Assembly (NCBI GenBank): GCA_024278935.1
Contig: JAJRSF010000003.1
Span: 67,730 to 108,950 of the forward strand
Reading direction: 5' to 3'
Source of the DNA: Candidatus Zixiibacteriota bacterium
GTDB lineage: Bacteria > Zixibacteria > MSB-5A5 > GN15 > FEB-12
Length of the DNA: 41,221 bases
Shown here: positions 1 through 7,441 of the stretch, piece by piece
Position numbering within the stretch: the first letter of the stretch is position 1
Layout of the letters: each line of letters starts with the position of its first letter
The notes under the pieces: model-generated
What the model saw: only the letters and a program-made list of their open reading frames with translations
Databases searched by the model: none
What the model was told of the DNA's origin: nothing
Made by a program: the position numbers and the translations under genes

Positions 1-176
1 AGCTACACCCCCATAACACTACCGAAGTAGTGGTTCAGGTGAAGCCTAAAATACTGATTTCCATCCATTTGTCAAACTTTATTTCAATAAATTTAGAGAT
101 AATTTATATGACCTTGAAATGACACAAAACAACATAAAATTGACTTAAATAGTCTTATTAATCTAAAGGAGAATAT

Positions 177-905
177 ATGACTATCGAAAACCTTATACAC
201 TACTCGCATTATATCCCTATTTTGACAACTTTTATCTCTGCTTACTTTGCTTATATCATCTTATCACGCTACGCTGAGAAAAAAGATGCCTATTATATGC
301 TCTGGTGGGGGCTTGGTGTTATCGCATATGGAGCAGGTACCTGTGTTGAATCTATCAATACTCTCTTTGGATGGAGCGTGCTTAACTTCAAGCTATGGTA
401 CATCTTAGGGGCATTGCTTGGTGGTGCACCGCTTGCTATCGGTTCGGTCTATCTGCTTTTGGGCAAAAAAGTCGGCCATATTTCAGTTGGTATATTATTG
501 ACTGTCGTTTCGATCACATCGGTTTTTGTCATTCTCTCTCCAATTAATATGTCGCTGGTCGACCCGTCTATTTTAAACTCAAAAGTTCTCGGATGGCAGT
601 CGATTCGCAAAGTCTCACCATTTATCAATGGTCTCGCCGGACTATTTCTAATCGGCGGTGCATTTTACTCCGCATTTAATTTTCGTAAAAATGAAGAGTT
701 CCGAAACCGTTATATCGGTAATATTTATATAGCTATCGGTGCCATTCTCCCCGGTATCGGTGGCGGATTCAGCCGAGCAGGTTTTACCGAAGCACTCTAT
801 ATTGGCGAATTTGTCGGAATTTTGCTTATCTGGTATGGCTATAATCATTGCCGAAAACCTGTTAAAAGTGAATTAGGAGCTGTAAAAACACAATTAGCAT
901 CATAA
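177..905 (+). CDS. Seven-helix integral membrane protein of unknown function
   Basis: I do not recognise a family for this 242-residue protein. Hydrophobic segments at roughly residues 12-32, 40-60, 73-95, 100-120, 146-168, 177-198 and 204-226 suggest seven membrane helices, with short charged loops and a short polar C-terminus. There is no cleavable signal peptide. The start is supported by AAGGAG at 166-171, six bases before the ATG. It stands alone on the plus strand and is followed by 330 bases without a gene that hold a strong hairpin terminator at 1054-1081. Seven helices could fit a sensor or small-molecule transporter, but no catalytic or ligand motif is visible, so no function is assigned. 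Confidence 0.75.
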   Translation: MTIENLIHYSHYIPILTTFISAYFAYIILSRYAEKKDAYYMLWWGLGVIAYGAGTCVESINTLFGWSVLNFKLWYILGALLGGAPLAIGSVYLLLGKKVGHISVGILLTVVSITSVFVILSPINMSLVDPSILNSKVLGWQSIRKVSPFINGLAGLFLIGGAFYSAFNFRKNEEFRNRYIGNIYIAIGAILPGIGGGFSRAGFTEALYIGEFVGILLIWYGYNHCRKPVKSELGAVKTQLAS

Positions 906-1236
906 ATATCAAATTATTTTAATTTATGACCGTATTATGACATTTAAGATAGATAAATTTAGTATACTTTATCTGCGAGTACGAAAAAATACTCAATGAG
1001 TATGAAACATACTCTGAAGTAAAAATTTAGTTATACCTCATTATACCTCTAAGAAAAAGCCTGCTCCTCCGCAGGCTTTTTTTTTGCACAGCTTGCAAGC
1101 TGAGCCAGGCTTCGCCTGATTTATTTGATTGATAACTTTCAGAAGAGTAGGGAAGAACCCAACGAGCTTTAAGCTCTTTAGTGGTTCTGCCAATTATCTA
1201 AAAGTTGCTAAAAACCTACACTTCGCCTAAATACTT
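906..1236. other. Gene-free stretch with small palindromes
   Basis: No credible coding region. It holds a 7-bp inverted repeat with a one-base centre at 989-1003 (ATACTCA-A-TGAGTAT), the terminator at 1054-1081, a perfect palindrome AGCTTGCAAGCT at 1090-1101, a short CAGGC/GCCTG hairpin at 1106-1118 and a nested hairpin at 1154-1188 (AGAACC, GAGCTT / AAGCTC, GGTTCT). The density of small palindromes resembles the other intergenic regions of this window. Confidence 0.6.
1054..1081. terminator. Bidirectional intrinsic terminator
   Basis: The stem AAAAAGCCTGC (1054-1064) pairs with GCAGGCTTTTT (1071-1081) around a six-base loop TCCTCC. A run of T follows on the plus strand and the A-run gives a U-tract on the minus strand. 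It can therefore end the plus-strand gene at 905 and also the minus-strand NifX-like gene ending at 1237. Confidence 0.85.
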
Positions 1237-1722
1237 CTACTCTTGATTCCGACCGCGACCGTTTCCTTTGCCATTCCCCGAATTGCGACCTTGACCTCGA
1301 CCCTGACGTTGCCAAAAGCCTGCCCCCCGACCTTCTCTATGAGGAAAATGCTCTGATACATTTTGTCCATGCCCATGACATGATTTGAGCGGATCCATCT
1401 CGGTCAACTTATCTGATTTCATTTCGTCAATGATTTCTTCGACAATTACTGATGACGACTTATAGACTTTTATCTTTTCAAAGTTGAGTGCTTCGATCGC
1501 ACGACGCCCCATGCCGTTACAAACGACACAGTCGATTTTATATTTTGTCAGTTGGTTCAGTGGATGGCAGGTTCCGTGACTATGATGAGCGTTATTGTTT
1601 TCGATAACTTCAATGTCATTCGTTTCACTATTGTATAATGTAAAAAATGATGATGATCCAAAATGATCACTTACGCTCTCTTTGAGTCCGGCGTTTCCGT
1701 TGGTTGGGATGCATGTCAACAT
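1237..1722 (-). CDS. NifX/NifB-type dinitrogenase iron-molybdenum cofactor domain protein
   Basis: A 161-residue cytosolic protein. The first ~105 residues match the dinitrogenase FeMo-cofactor-binding family: N-terminal IPTNGNAGL, then VSDHFG, a His-rich HHSHGTCHP segment, and CVVCNGMGRRAIEAL. Members bind or carry iron-sulfur or FeMo clusters, but stand-alone copies in non-diazotrophs have no settled role. After a short SCHGHGQ motif the C-terminus becomes an unusual Gly/Arg/Gln/Asn-rich tail (~residues 128-161), likely disordered. The Met start is fixed by the conserved beta-strand, which means the gene overlaps the end of the upstream DUF134 gene by 56 bases in another frame. The two genes are probably cotranscribed; the pairing of DUF134 with NifX-like proteins is a recurrent arrangement. 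Confidence 0.88.
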   Translation of the reverse strand: MLTCIPTNGNAGLKESVSDHFGSSSFFTLYNSETNDIEVIENNNAHHSHGTCHPLNQLTKYKIDCVVCNGMGRRAIEALNFEKIKVYKSSSVIVEEIIDEMKSDKLTEMDPLKSCHGHGQNVSEHFPHREGRGAGFWQRQGRGQGRNSGNGKGNGRGRNQE

Positions 1723-2014
1723 GGCAATCCTGGCTTTCTTTTAAGTTTAAAATTATTGCGTTATTATGAAGTATAGCTTCCGCTATCTGTTTTCGAGTTT
1801 TATACAGGAGGCGTTGGATAGTCCCTCGCGAAACACCCATTTTCTCCCCGGCATCTTCCTGCGATAAATTTTCTATATCACAAAGACGTATCGCTTCAAA
1901 CTGATCAAGCGACAATGTTGTCGTTTCTAAATCAGCTAAAGCAATCCCTTGCGGTTTATAAATTCTGTCGGCTTGGTAGTTCTGACAGCATCGTTTTTTT
2001 CTCGGTCTCGGCAT
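1667..2014 (-). CDS. UPF0251/DUF134 family helix-turn-helix DNA-binding protein
   Basis: This 115-residue protein begins MPRPRK and has the family's pattern: an N-terminal Cys pair (residues 9-10), LSLDQFEAIRLCDIENLSQ, then a sigma-70 region-4-like helix-turn-helix (EDAGEKMGVSRGTIQRLLYKTR, about residues 54-75). It is very likely a transcription regulator, perhaps iron- or redox-responsive through the N-terminal cysteines (inference). The ATG at 2012-2014 follows AGGAGA at about 2021-2027 on the minus strand, and a perfect palindrome lies directly upstream (2029-2050), fitting autoregulation. Its 3' end overlaps the NifX-like gene by 56 bases. Confidence 0.88.
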   Translation of the reverse strand: MPRPRKKRCCQNYQADRIYKPQGIALADLETTTLSLDQFEAIRLCDIENLSQEDAGEKMGVSRGTIQRLLYKTRKQIAEAILHNNAIILNLKESQDCHVDMHPNQRKRRTQRERK

Positions 2015-2028
2015 ATTGTCATTCTCCT

Positions 2029-2050
2029 GTTATGTGCTTATGCACATAAC
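2029..2050. promoter_or_regulatory. Perfect palindromic operator candidate upstream of DUF134
   Basis: Arms GTTATGTGC (2029-2037) and GCACATAAC (2042-2050) are perfectly complementary around TTAT. The palindrome ends two bases from the ribosome binding site and 15 bases upstream of the DUF134 start codon. Position and symmetry fit a dimeric HTH regulator repressing its own operon. The link to DUF134 is inferred. Confidence 0.6.
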
Positions 2051-2107
2051 TAATATCGGCAGATATATCCCTTTTGTCAATATTTTTTTGTGGTAGAAGA
2101 CTTAATA

Positions 2108-2163
2108 CAGTATACCAAAATAAACCATCCCGGGCTTGACCCGGGAACCAGCCTTGTATACTG
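2108..2163. repeat. Dispersed palindromic repeat, copy 1
   Basis: The outer arms CAGTATAC (2108-2115) and GTATACTG (2156-2163) enclose an inner hairpin TCCCGGGCTTGACCCGGGA (2128-2146). A second copy of the inner hairpin is at 28781-28799 in the other orientation, with one base pair exchanged on both arms. This points to selection on the fold, or to a mobile REP-like element. Confidence 0.65.
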
Positions 2164-2382
2164 CTGCCGCTTTCATAACATTACACTTTCCCTACAAACT
2201 CATCGTTGTTTCGTAGGCTCCCCCTGTATTATATGGAAATAAATGTTTTTATAAAAAAAGCAAAGTTATCAAAAATAACCGTATTTCGAAAAGCAAACCC
2301 ATTTTGCTGTAACCTCGTAATGCAAATAACATTACAGCGAAAAAGTTGTTTTCGGTTGTGGATAACTATGATGACGCAAATA

Positions 2383-2414
2383 AAAAAGGCAGAACCGAAA
2401 ATGATTCTGCCTTA
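2383..2414 (-). terminator. Intrinsic terminator after the FKBP gene
   Basis: AAGGCAGAA (2387-2395) pairs with TTCTGCCTT (2406-2414). On the minus strand the stem is followed by a TTTTTT run. It lies about 60 bases past the FKBP stop codon and ends the minus-strand operon. Confidence 0.8.
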
Positions 2415-2472
2415 CTATATTACATGTAAAAATTTGAGGGTTTTAACATGCTCCCCGTTTTCACGAGGTTTA

Positions 2473-2994
2473 CTATTTAATAATTTGAATCAAATCAATT
2501 TCAAAAACTAAAGTAGTATTTGCTGGAATACCGCGTCCGCCTTTACCATAACCAAGATGTGGAGGAATAACCATCATTCGAGTTCCACCAGGTTTCATTC
2601 CAACCATACCATCAGACCAACCTGTTATAAGACCTCGACCGAGAGTACAAACAAATGTAGATGATTTACCTGTTTGTGGATTAGGATCTTTTGAACTTTG
2701 GAATCTGGTTTTCTTATTACCTTCATCATCAGCAAACCAAAGAGTATAATCACATTCAACTTTACTTCCGAGTTTACATTCTTCACCTTCACCAACAACA
2801 AGCTCTGTATATTTTACACCTAATTTGGTTGTTGTCATTTCTGGAGCTTTTGCTTTTGCTTCTGTTGTATCTTTTTTCATTTCCATTTTGTGTTCCGTAG
2901 AATCCATCTTATGTTTATATTCAGTTGAGTCACCGGCAAAAGCGACCGCAGAACATACCATAAGAGCAGTTAAAGTTAATAAAGCTTTTTTCAT
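2473..2994 (-). CDS. Secreted FKBP-type peptidyl-prolyl cis-trans isomerase
   Basis: A 173-residue protein with a classic signal peptide (residues 1-20, ending VAFA), a charged Lys/Thr/Glu/Met-rich linker to about residue 52 and one FKBP domain to the C-terminus. Diagnostic parts are GWSDGMVGMKPGGTRMMVIPP, the LGYG turn and IPANTTLVFEIDLI. It should isomerise X-Pro bonds in the periplasm and help fold exported proteins. The linker suits tethering or spacing from the membrane, but no lipobox is present. The gene follows purA by 15 bases, so the two probably share a transcript; a terminator follows at 2383-2414. Confidence 0.92.
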   Translation of the reverse strand: MKKALLTLTALMVCSAVAFAGDSTEYKHKMDSTEHKMEMKKDTTEAKAKAPEMTTTKLGVKYTELVVGEGEECKLGSKVECDYTLWFADDEGNKKTRFQSSKDPNPQTGKSSTFVCTLGRGLITGWSDGMVGMKPGGTRMMVIPPHLGYGKGGRGIPANTTLVFEIDLIQIIK

Positions 2995-3009
2995 TCTTTT
3001 CCTTTTTGT

Positions 3010-4296
3010 TTATACTAAAACCTTGATAGTTTCTTTTCTTTTTGCACCTGTTGATATTATACAAATTTTAACATCTAAGTCTCGGGCTATATAGTTTAAA
3101 TATTTTTGGGCGTTTTCAGGTAACTCATCAAAATGTACTTTACCGGTTGTAGGATCGCTCCATCCCGGGAAAGTTTTATAGACAGGTTTGACATGTTGTA
3201 GCTCAGCCAAATCAAGTGGCACTTCTTTTAATGTTTCGCCGTTTAATTCATAACCAACACAAACATCAATTTGTTCCATACCATCTAAAACATCTAGTTT
3301 TGTAATCGCCACAGAATCAACACCATTGATTCGAACTGCATGCCGAAGTTGTACTAAATCAAGCCAGCCACATCTGCGAGGTCGCCCGGTTGTCGCTCCA
3401 AACTCATCCCCTTTACGGCGGAGTTCTTCACCTGCTTCATCAACAAGTTCCGTCGGGAATGGTCCCGCACCAACACGAGTTGTATACGCTTTGACAATTC
3501 CAACAACTTCATCAACCATCCGAGGTCCCATACCTAAACCGGTAAAGGCACCACCCGATGTTGTATTCGATGATGTCGCAAACGGATAGGTTCCGAGGTC
3601 AACATCAAGCATCGAACCTTGAGCACCCTCAAAGAGAATCGTCTTATCCTCTTTGTAAGCCTTGTGTAATAAAAGTGAAACATCAACGGCAAGCTCTTTA
3701 AACAGATCTATCATAGCAATAAGATCGTTATATGTCCGTTCTAAATCAGCTCGTTCATCGGTTGAACCGGTGAAATATTTTTCTTTGATTTCTTTTTGAT
3801 ACTCCAGACGTTTTTTCAATCTGTCCGGTGAAAAAATATCTGCAATACGGATACCATGTCGAGCAACTTTGTCGACATAGGCAGGACCTATACCACGCTT
3901 GGTAGTACCAATCGACGATGTACCCCGTTTGGATTCTTCGACAGCATCGATCATTTTGTGATACGGTAGCACAAGATTCGCAGCCGATGAAATAAAGAGT
4001 CGACCTTTGTAATCAATACCTTGTTCGGTGAGAAAATCGAGCTCTTCTTTAAATCCGAATGGATCTAAGACAACGCCATTTCCAATCACACAAATTTTTC
4101 CGGGATGAATGATTCCTGATGGAATCAGATGCAGTACATATTTTTTATCTTCAACGATAATAGTATGCCCCGCGTTTACTCCGCCTTGAAACCGAGCGAC
4201 AACGTCAGCATCGGCAGCTAGAAGATCGACAATTTTGCCTTTCCCCTCATCTCCCCATTGACATCCAACAATAATTTTGTTTTTTCCCATGTTCAT
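3010..4296 (-). CDS. purA: Adenylosuccinate synthase
   Basis: A 428-residue cytosolic enzyme joining IMP and aspartate with GTP to give adenylosuccinate, the first committed step to AMP. The full family signature is present: GCQWGDEGKGK near the N-terminus, GVNAGHTI, SSIGTTKRGIGPAY for the IMP site, ATTGRPRRCGWLD, and TKLDVLDG for guanine recognition. Length is normal. Two Met codons lie close together (residues 1 and 3) and neither has a strong ribosome binding site, so the start is uncertain by two residues. It lies between engB and the FKBP gene on the same strand. Confidence 0.97.
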   Translation of the reverse strand: MNMGKNKIIVGCQWGDEGKGKIVDLLAADADVVARFQGGVNAGHTIIVEDKKYVLHLIPSGIIHPGKICVIGNGVVLDPFGFKEELDFLTEQGIDYKGRLFISSAANLVLPYHKMIDAVEESKRGTSSIGTTKRGIGPAYVDKVARHGIRIADIFSPDRLKKRLEYQKEIKEKYFTGSTDERADLERTYNDLIAMIDLFKELAVDVSLLLHKAYKEDKTILFEGAQGSMLDVDLGTYPFATSSNTTSGGAFTGLGMGPRMVDEVVGIVKAYTTRVGAGPFPTELVDEAGEELRRKGDEFGATTGRPRRCGWLDLVQLRHAVRINGVDSVAITKLDVLDGMEQIDVCVGYELNGETLKEVPLDLAELQHVKPVYKTFPGWSDPTTGKVHFDELPENAQKYLNYIARDLDVKICIISTGAKRKETIKVLV

Positions 4297-4312
4297 CTTT
4301 ATTATGTAAGGT

Positions 4313-4894
4313 TCATTTTTTCTTCTGTATCAAAGCAAAGATAGCTTGCAGCACTTCGTCTTTGCCGGTTCCCTTTGTGGTCGAAAACGGAATCGCATTC
4401 AGTCCGTAGGAGTTGTAAATCTGTCTCACTTTGCGGTTCGTTTTGTCTCGGGTAATTTTATCTGTCTTGGTAAGAATCGCCATACAGGGAAGTTCTTTTT
4501 CTGCAAGCCATTTGATAAGCTCTTCATCTTCCTGGTTTGGGTCTCTACGACAATCAAGCAAGAGCATTAGAGCTGCGAGATTTTCAGTTGCGACAAGGTA
4601 ATCTTCAATCAACTGACCCCATGATTCCCGTTCGACTTTTGAAACCTTTGCGTAGCCGTAGCCGGGTAAATCGACAAAATAAAATTCTTCATTTATCAAA
4701 AAGAAATTTAAGGCTCTTGTTTTCCCTGGGGTTTGGGAAACTTTGGCAGCTTTTCTATGACCGGTAATTTTATTCAACAACGAAGATTTCCCCACGTTTG
4801 ACCGCCCTGCAAAGGCAATCTGAGGTAGAGAATCTTTAGGGAGTTGATGTAATTTATAAAAAGAACCGATAAATTTTACGTCTATGTTTTTCAA
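4313..4894 (-). CDS. engB: Ribosome biogenesis GTPase EngB (YsxC/YihA)
   Basis: A 193-residue TRAFAC-class GTPase that acts in late 50S ribosomal subunit assembly. All G motifs can be read: GRSNVGKSS (G1), the TPGKTRALN segment (G2), DLPGYGYA (G3) and TKTDK (G4). Length is usual for the family. The start at 4892-4894 is a TTG codon, chosen because the protein then begins at the normal distance before the G1 loop. It lies 16 bases upstream of purA and 35 bases downstream of lon, all on the minus strand. Confidence 0.95.
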   Translation of the reverse strand: MKNIDVKFIGSFYKLHQLPKDSLPQIAFAGRSNVGKSSLLNKITGHRKAAKVSQTPGKTRALNFFLINEEFYFVDLPGYGYAKVSKVERESWGQLIEDYLVATENLAALMLLLDCRRDPNQEDEELIKWLAEKELPCMAILTKTDKITRDKTNRKVRQIYNSYGLNAIPFSTTKGTGKDEVLQAIFALIQKKK

Positions 4895-4929
4895 CTTGTG
4901 TATATCTTATCTCTATTTTTTTAAAACAA

Positions 4930-7239
4930 TTATAAACGCGGACGACTACCAACCGAACGAACTGTTTTTCTTTTGACATATGGTGTAGTCACCATAGCAA
5001 TTTGCAATACTTCTTTTACACGTTTAACAAAATGCAATTTGAGTCCTTCAAGAAGATTTGCCGGAAGTTCTTTTACATCTTTTTTATTTTTATACGGTAC
5101 AATAATTTCTTTTATGCCATTTCTCTTTGCGGCTAGTAGTTTTTCATTGAGACCACCAATAGGTAACACATCGCCGGACAAAGTAATTTCACCGGTCATA
5201 GCAACATCGGTACGGATCGGAATCTCAACAAGCGACGAAAGCAGTGCAGTAATAAGAGTCACACCGGCTGATGGTCCGTCTTTTGGAACGGCACCTTCCG
5301 GGATATGTACATGTAATTCCAGATGATCGTAAAAGTCTTTTGACAATCCAAACTGTTCTCTGTTTTTACGGATATACGATAACGCCGCAACAGCAGATTC
5401 CTGCATGACATCACCAAGTTGCCCTGTCAAAGTCAGTTTTGCTTTTCCATACAACGGCACAACTTCAACAGGCAATGTCTCACCGCCAACAACAGTCCAT
5501 GCAAGCCCAACGGCATAACCGATAGTTGGTGTTGTTTTCAAATTTGAATCTTCAAACTTTGGAACGCCCAAAGCTTTGTGTATTTTATTTATTGTAATAT
5601 CAACTTTCTTAATTCTTTTTCCCGAAGCAACATCAACAACTATTTTCCGAAGCACGGCACTTATCTGACGTTCAAGTTCACGCACACCTGATTCGCGAGT
5701 GTAGCTTCTGATAATTTCAAATAGCGATTCATCCTGAAAAGTTATAGCTATTTTTGATAAGCCTAGTTCTTTCAAAAGTTTTGGCAAAAGGAAATCTTTG
5801 GCAATTGCAAGTTTTTCAAAATCAAGATAGCCCGGTAGTTGTATAATTTCCATCCGATCCCGAAGAGCCGGTGGTATTGATGCTATCGAGTTTGCAGTTG
5901 TGATAAAGAGTGTATCTGATAAATCATATTCGACTTCGATATAATTATCAGCGAAGGTTCCATTTTGTTCCGGGTCTAACACTTCAAGAAGTGCCGAGGC
6001 AGGGTCGCCCCGAAAGTCTTTGCCAATTTTATCAATTTCGTCTAAGAGAAAGACCGGGTTTGATGAGCCAGCTTTTTTGAGTGACTGAATAATCCTTCCC
6101 GGCAATGCACCGATATAGGTTCTTCGGTGTCCTCTGATTTCGGATTCATCATGTACGCCACCGAGTGACATGCGAACAAATTTACGATTCATCGCATTGG
6201 CGATTGAACGACCAACCGATGTTTTACCAACCCCCGGAGGACCGACCAAACAAAGGATAGAACCTTTTACTTTTCCGGCTAACCGAATTATTGCAAGGTG
6301 TTCTATAATTCTGCTTTTTGGTTTATCAAGTCCGAAATGGTCGCCATCTAAAATCGCTTTTACTTCTTTAAAGTCAACTCGGTCTTTGGTTGGCTTATTC
6401 CACGGAATGCCTAAGAGCCAATCGAGGTATGAACGAACAACTCCTGCTTCGGCTGAATAGGGATGCATCTTGGCTAGTTTTTTTATTTCTTCTTCCGCTT
6501 TATTTTTTACTTCGACCGGATAATCATAGCTTTCAATTTTTGCGTAGAGATCATCGACTTCGGCAGTAGGTTCGTCATGTTGCCCGAGTTCATCTTTGAT
6601 AACTTTTAATTGTTGTTGCAGATAAAATTCACGTTGCGATTGAGTCATTGACTCCCGCACGGTACCATCGATTTCCTGTTCGATTTTTAATATCTCTATT
6701 TCTTCATTTAAAATATCGGAGAGAATCGCAAACTGTGATTTTATATCAAACTCTTCTAGAATCGATTGTTTGGTTTCTATCTTTTGTAAAATATGAGCTG
6801 AGATTGTATCTGACTTTTGTTGATACTCATTGATTGATGCAAGGGTTACCAAAACTTCGTCCGGGACTCTTCTGTTGAGTCTGATATATTCAGAAAATTG
6901 TTCGGAGACTGCCCGACACAAAGCTTCTGTTTCTCTGTCGGTAGATTCTTTTTGTGCTTCTACAATTTCTGTCGTTGCTGAGAAATATTTATTTTTTTTG
7001 GTTACTTTTTTAACACTCGCCCTAATAAGTCCTTCAACCAGAACTTTAAAAGTACCATTCGGCATTTTCATCACTTGCAGTACACGAGCAACAACACCAA
7101 CTTCGTAAAGATCAGCTGGTTTTGGTTTGTCGACCGATGCTTCTTTTTGTGAAAGGAGCAGAATTTGTTTATCGTCAGACATCGCTTCTTGCAAGGCGTT
7201 GATAGTAAAATTCCGACCAATAAGAAGTGGGTATATCAT
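4930..7239 (-). CDS. lon: ATP-dependent protease Lon (start codon unresolved)
   Basis: Lon degrades misfolded and regulatory proteins as a cytosolic hexamer. Visible are the N-terminal substrate domain, the AAA+ Walker A (GPPGVGKTSVGRS) and Walker B (FLLDEIDKIG), and the serine-lysine protease domain (PKDGPSAGVT with the Ser, and a following NEKLLAAKR with the Lys). The first ATG (7237-7239) is internal: upstream in the same frame, back to 7302, the codons read TIDIKQELPVIPLRDVVVFPH, the conserved first strand of Lon. No ATG, GTG or TTG precedes it before a TAA at 7303-7305. The true start may be AUA (7297-7299 or 7291-7293) or AUU (7270-7272). Alternatively translation begins at ATG 7326 and reads through the TAA, or one A is missing after ATG 7310. 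The real gene very likely reaches at least 7299. Confidence 0.96.
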   Translation of the reverse strand: MIYPLLIGRNFTINALQEAMSDDKQILLLSQKEASVDKPKPADLYEVGVVARVLQVMKMPNGTFKVLVEGLIRASVKKVTKKNKYFSATTEIVEAQKESTDRETEALCRAVSEQFSEYIRLNRRVPDEVLVTLASINEYQQKSDTISAHILQKIETKQSILEEFDIKSQFAILSDILNEEIEILKIEQEIDGTVRESMTQSQREFYLQQQLKVIKDELGQHDEPTAEVDDLYAKIESYDYPVEVKNKAEEEIKKLAKMHPYSAEAGVVRSYLDWLLGIPWNKPTKDRVDFKEVKAILDGDHFGLDKPKSRIIEHLAIIRLAGKVKGSILCLVGPPGVGKTSVGRSIANAMNRKFVRMSLGGVHDESEIRGHRRTYIGALPGRIIQSLKKAGSSNPVFLLDEIDKIGKDFRGDPASALLEVLDPEQNGTFADNYIEVEYDLSDTLFITTANSIASIPPALRDRMEIIQLPGYLDFEKLAIAKDFLLPKLLKELGLSKIAITFQDESLFEIIRSYTRESGVRELERQISAVLRKIVVDVASGKRIKKVDITINKIHKALGVPKFEDSNLKTTPTIGYAVGLAWTVVGGETLPVEVVPLYGKAKLTLTGQLGDVMQESAVAALSYIRKNREQFGLSKDFYDHLELHVHIPEGAVPKDGPSAGVTLITALLSSLVEIPIRTDVAMTGEITLSGDVLPIGGLNEKLLAAKRNGIKEIIVPYKNKKDVKELPANLLEGLKLHFVKRVKEVLQIAMVTTPYVKRKTVRSVGSRPRL

Positions 7240-7441
7240 GTGTGGAAAAACGACTACATCGCGAAGCGGAATAACAGGTAGTTCCTGTTTTATATCTATC
7301 GTTTAATCATTATGTTTGATTTTCATATATTATCACTAATTCCTATATTTTTAGCCTACTTTCTAACATACTTCTTTTTTTCAGCAAGGTAAATACATTT
7401 TTGGCAAATGAGATAGAAATGTGAAGTTTAGATATGAATTT

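Larger units (their letters stand above)
2015..2472. other. Intergenic region: operator-like palindrome, dispersed repeat, terminator
   Basis: No gene is supported here. An open frame at 2206-2511 has unusual composition, no ribosome binding site and runs into the FKBP gene, so I leave it out. The stretch holds the palindrome at 2029-2050, the dispersed hairpin at 2108-2163 and the FKBP terminator at 2383-2414. Confidence 0.6.

Noticed and set aside
1-176. Promoter for the first gene (TTGAAA near 113 with an A/T-rich stretch near 134-139)
   Set aside because: Spacing is about 15 bases and the region is so AT-rich that such matches arise by chance. Nothing else is seen in this stretch.
2206-2511. 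Open frame of 101 codons on the plus strand
   Set aside because: No ribosome binding site, no domain, runs across the FKBP terminator and into the FKBP gene, and includes repeat sequence. Judged chance.
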